DNA of 8,349 nucleotides from an uncultured Clostridia bacterium (GTDB taxonomy: Bacteria > Bacillota > Clostridia > Oscillospirales > Acutalibacteraceae), in assembly GCA_946042285.1 (NCBI GenBank), contig CAMGDK010000060.1, positions 1-8,349 on the forward strand, read 5' to 3'. The position numbers and the translations under genes are program-made. Under the pieces are notes generated by a model. That model saw only the letters and a list, made by a program, of their open reading frames with translations, had not been told where the DNA came from and ran no database searches. Position 1 is the first letter of the stretch; each line of letters opens with the position of its first letter. Of the stretch, positions 7,600 to 8,349 are shown in pieces.

Positions 7600-7655
7600 C
7601 ACAAAAAGAAACCATGTTGCTTGGTGATATTATACAAGAGATGTTGCGATATTGC
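7594..7655 (+). promoter_or_regulatory. Four ATRTTGC repeats over the regulator promoter (putative operators)
   Basis: ATATTGC at 7594-7600, ATGTTGC at 7614-7620, ATGTTGC at 7641-7647 and ATATTGC at 7649-7655 are all in one orientation; start-to-start spacings are 20, 27 and 8 nt. The first two share a longer core, CCATRTTGC. One copy overlaps the -35, one lies in the spacer, one is near the transcription start and one in the leader. GTTGC/GCAAC (7643-7647, 7654-7658) also makes an inverted repeat across the -35. The arrangement suggests binding sites for a repressor or autoregulator; the protein is not known. Confidence 0.5.
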
Positions 7656-7657
7656 AA
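7629..7657 (-). promoter_or_regulatory. Sigma-A type promoter of the CdaR/PucR-type regulator
   Basis: Reading the - strand, -35 TTGCAA (7657-7652, four of six to TTGACA) and a perfect -10 TATAAT (7634-7629) are separated by exactly 17 nt. Transcription would start near 7622, giving a leader of about 85 nt before the ATG at 7537. Phased A-tracts sit just upstream. This is the best promoter in the window and means the regulator need not depend on read-through from rsuA. Confidence 0.75.
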
Positions 7658-7659
7658 CC

Positions 7660-7686
7660 TTTTTTAAATATTTTTTTGATTTTTTT
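7660..7686 (-). promoter_or_regulatory. Phased A-tracts upstream of the -35 (UP element or curved DNA)
   Basis: On the - strand, A6 (7660-7665), A7 (7671-7677) and A7 (7680-7686) begin immediately upstream of the -35, with starts 11 and 9 nt apart, close to one helical turn. A further A6 lies at 7706-7711. Such tracts bind the RNA polymerase alpha C-terminal domain or bend DNA. Function is inferred from position. Confidence 0.5.
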
Positions 7687-7764
7687 GTGATATTTGACTA
7701 AACGATTTTTTCAACAGCAAAAAAAGCACAATATCTTGTTGTTATAATTTATAAAGTACACTAT

Positions 7765-8305
7765 TTAGAGCTTTGAATTTTTAATCAACTCAAGTTCATT
7801 TTTGCTTAAATATCTGCTTTCTCCCTCTTTGAGTGTCTCATCAAGCGATAACAAACCCATCTTTATTCTTTTAAGCGATGTTACCGTTATACCGTATTTT
7901 GAAAACATACGCTTAATTTGATGGTACATACCCTGCTTAATCGTAACCTCGCATACAGTCCTGTCCTCACTTATTGATTTTAGGCTTGCAGGCATGCATA
8001 AATCATCCTTAAGCTGTACACCCTTTTCAAAGCCGTCAATGACAATATCATCAATAGGCTTGTCCAAGCCTGCTATATATGTTTTCGGTATATGATTTTT
8101 CGGGCTTAAAATTTTGTGCGCAAAATCACCGTCGTCGGTAATAAGTACAAAGCCTGTTGTGTCCTTATCAAGTCTGCCCGCCGGGAATAAGCCCTTACGC
8201 TTCATATCATCAGGCAAAATATCGACAACGGTTTTTTCGTTTTTGCCGTCACTTGCCGAAATGACGCCCTTTGGCTTATTCATCATTATATATACATATT
8301 TATTG
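7765..8305 (-). CDS. rsuA: 16S rRNA pseudouridine-516 synthase RsuA, 5'-truncated by contig end
   Basis: About 179 residues of an RsuA/RluB/E/F-family enzyme that isomerises a uridine in rRNA to pseudouridine. Visible landmarks are YVYIMMNKPKGVISA, the catalytic loop GRLDKDTTG with its Asp at codon 46 of the fragment, TDDGDFAHKILSPK, KTY, KGVQLKDD and the YHQIKRMF motif near the C-terminus. GRLDxDTTG, KGVQL and YHQxKRMF closely match E. coli RsuA, whose catalytic Asp is residue 102. By that comparison roughly 56 N-terminal residues, the S4-like RNA-binding domain, lie beyond the contig. A reading from an ATG at 8322 (MCIRDS...) is adapter: bases from 8306 on are not genomic, so the first real codon is Asn at 8304-8302 and the true start is not in this window. 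No convincing terminator separates it from the downstream regulator. RsuA is favoured over other family members, though not proven. Confidence 0.9.
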
Positions 8306-8349
8306 CTGTCTCTTATACACATCTGACGCTGCCGACGAAGGCTTAGGTG
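8306..8349. other. Nextera Read 1/i5 adapter with index (sequencing artefact)
   Basis: Bases 8306-8324 are the reverse complement of the 19-base Tn5 mosaic end; 8325-8338 (GACGCTGCCGACGA) complete the Nextera Read 1 adapter. AGGCTTAG at 8339-8346 is the reverse complement of CTAAGCCT, which I recall as i5 index S508/N508, and GTG at 8347-8349 begins the i5 flow-cell flank. None of this is biological. It creates a false start codon at 8322 and spurious open frames on both strands. Confidence 0.98.

Noticed and set aside
7712..7741. Possible terminator after rsuA (CAACA...TGTTG, and ACAA-GATA-TTGT before a T7 run on the - strand)
   Set aside because: Stems are only 4-5 bp and AT-rich, one with a 20-nt loop; too weak to call. 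Read-through into the regulator cannot be excluded.
7743..7748. TATAAT on the + strand in the rsuA-regulator gap
   Set aside because: No -35-like hexamer at 16-18 nt upstream and no + strand gene downstream; likely a chance match in AT-rich DNA.
8114..8326. Open frame on the + strand at the right end
   Set aside because: Antisense to rsuA and ends in adapter sequence.
1..8349. Mobile element, CRISPR array, tRNA/rRNA or defence system
   Set aside because: No transposase or integrase, no spaced direct repeats, no RNA gene signatures and no defence domains seen; the mosaic ends belong to a sequencing kit, not a natural Tn5.

Overview
This 8.3 kb window looks like one whole assembled contig from a low-to-moderate GC Firmicute of class Clostridia, probably a gut Oscillospiraceae/Ruminococcaceae-type organism. 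The evidence is the gene content (YmdB, Asp23/YloU, FakA/YloV, RecG order), strong AGGAGG-type ribosome binding sites, a lipoprotein with a Gram-positive style lipobox, and a CdaR/PucR regulator of the type common in Clostridia. The genus is inference; no rRNA or taxon-specific marker is present.

Both ends carry uncut Illumina Nextera adapter. Bases 1-13 are the inner part of the Tn5 mosaic end. Bases 8306-8349 are the full mosaic end, the Read 1 tail, an 8-base i5 index and the first bases of the i5 flank. Genomic sequence is therefore only about 14-8305. The apparent N-terminus 'MCIRDS' of the last gene is translated adapter.

Region 54-6403 (+ strand) is a tight five-gene transcription unit with gaps of 2, 13, 25 and 4 nt: ymdB (cyclic-nucleotide phosphodiesterase / metallophosphoesterase), a family 5 solute-binding lipoprotein, an Asp23/Gls24 (YloU) protein, fakA (fatty acid kinase, DAK/DegV-like) and recG (branch-migration helicase). 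The yloU-yloV-recG order is also known from Bacillus. The unit ends at a perfect 11-bp hairpin (6416-6442) that lies between convergent genes and can serve both strands.

Region 6452-7537 (- strand) is a CdaR/PucR-type transcription factor with diacid-recognition-like, GGDEF-like and HTH domains. Its upstream gap of about 220 nt holds a near-consensus sigma-A promoter (TTGCAA, 17 nt, TATAAT), phased A-tracts upstream of the -35, four ATRTTGC repeats over the promoter and an inverted repeat in the leader. This is the most interesting non-coding structure in the window and suggests regulator (possibly self) binding. Region 7765-8305 (- strand) is the C-terminal three quarters of a 16S rRNA pseudouridine-516 synthase (RsuA), cut by the contig end.

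I see no mobile element, CRISPR array, tRNA/rRNA, defence system or clearly new biological system. The coding part is ordinary chromosomal housekeeping sequence; the points worth a second look are the orphan binding protein inside the operon, the regulator's control region and the adapter artefacts.
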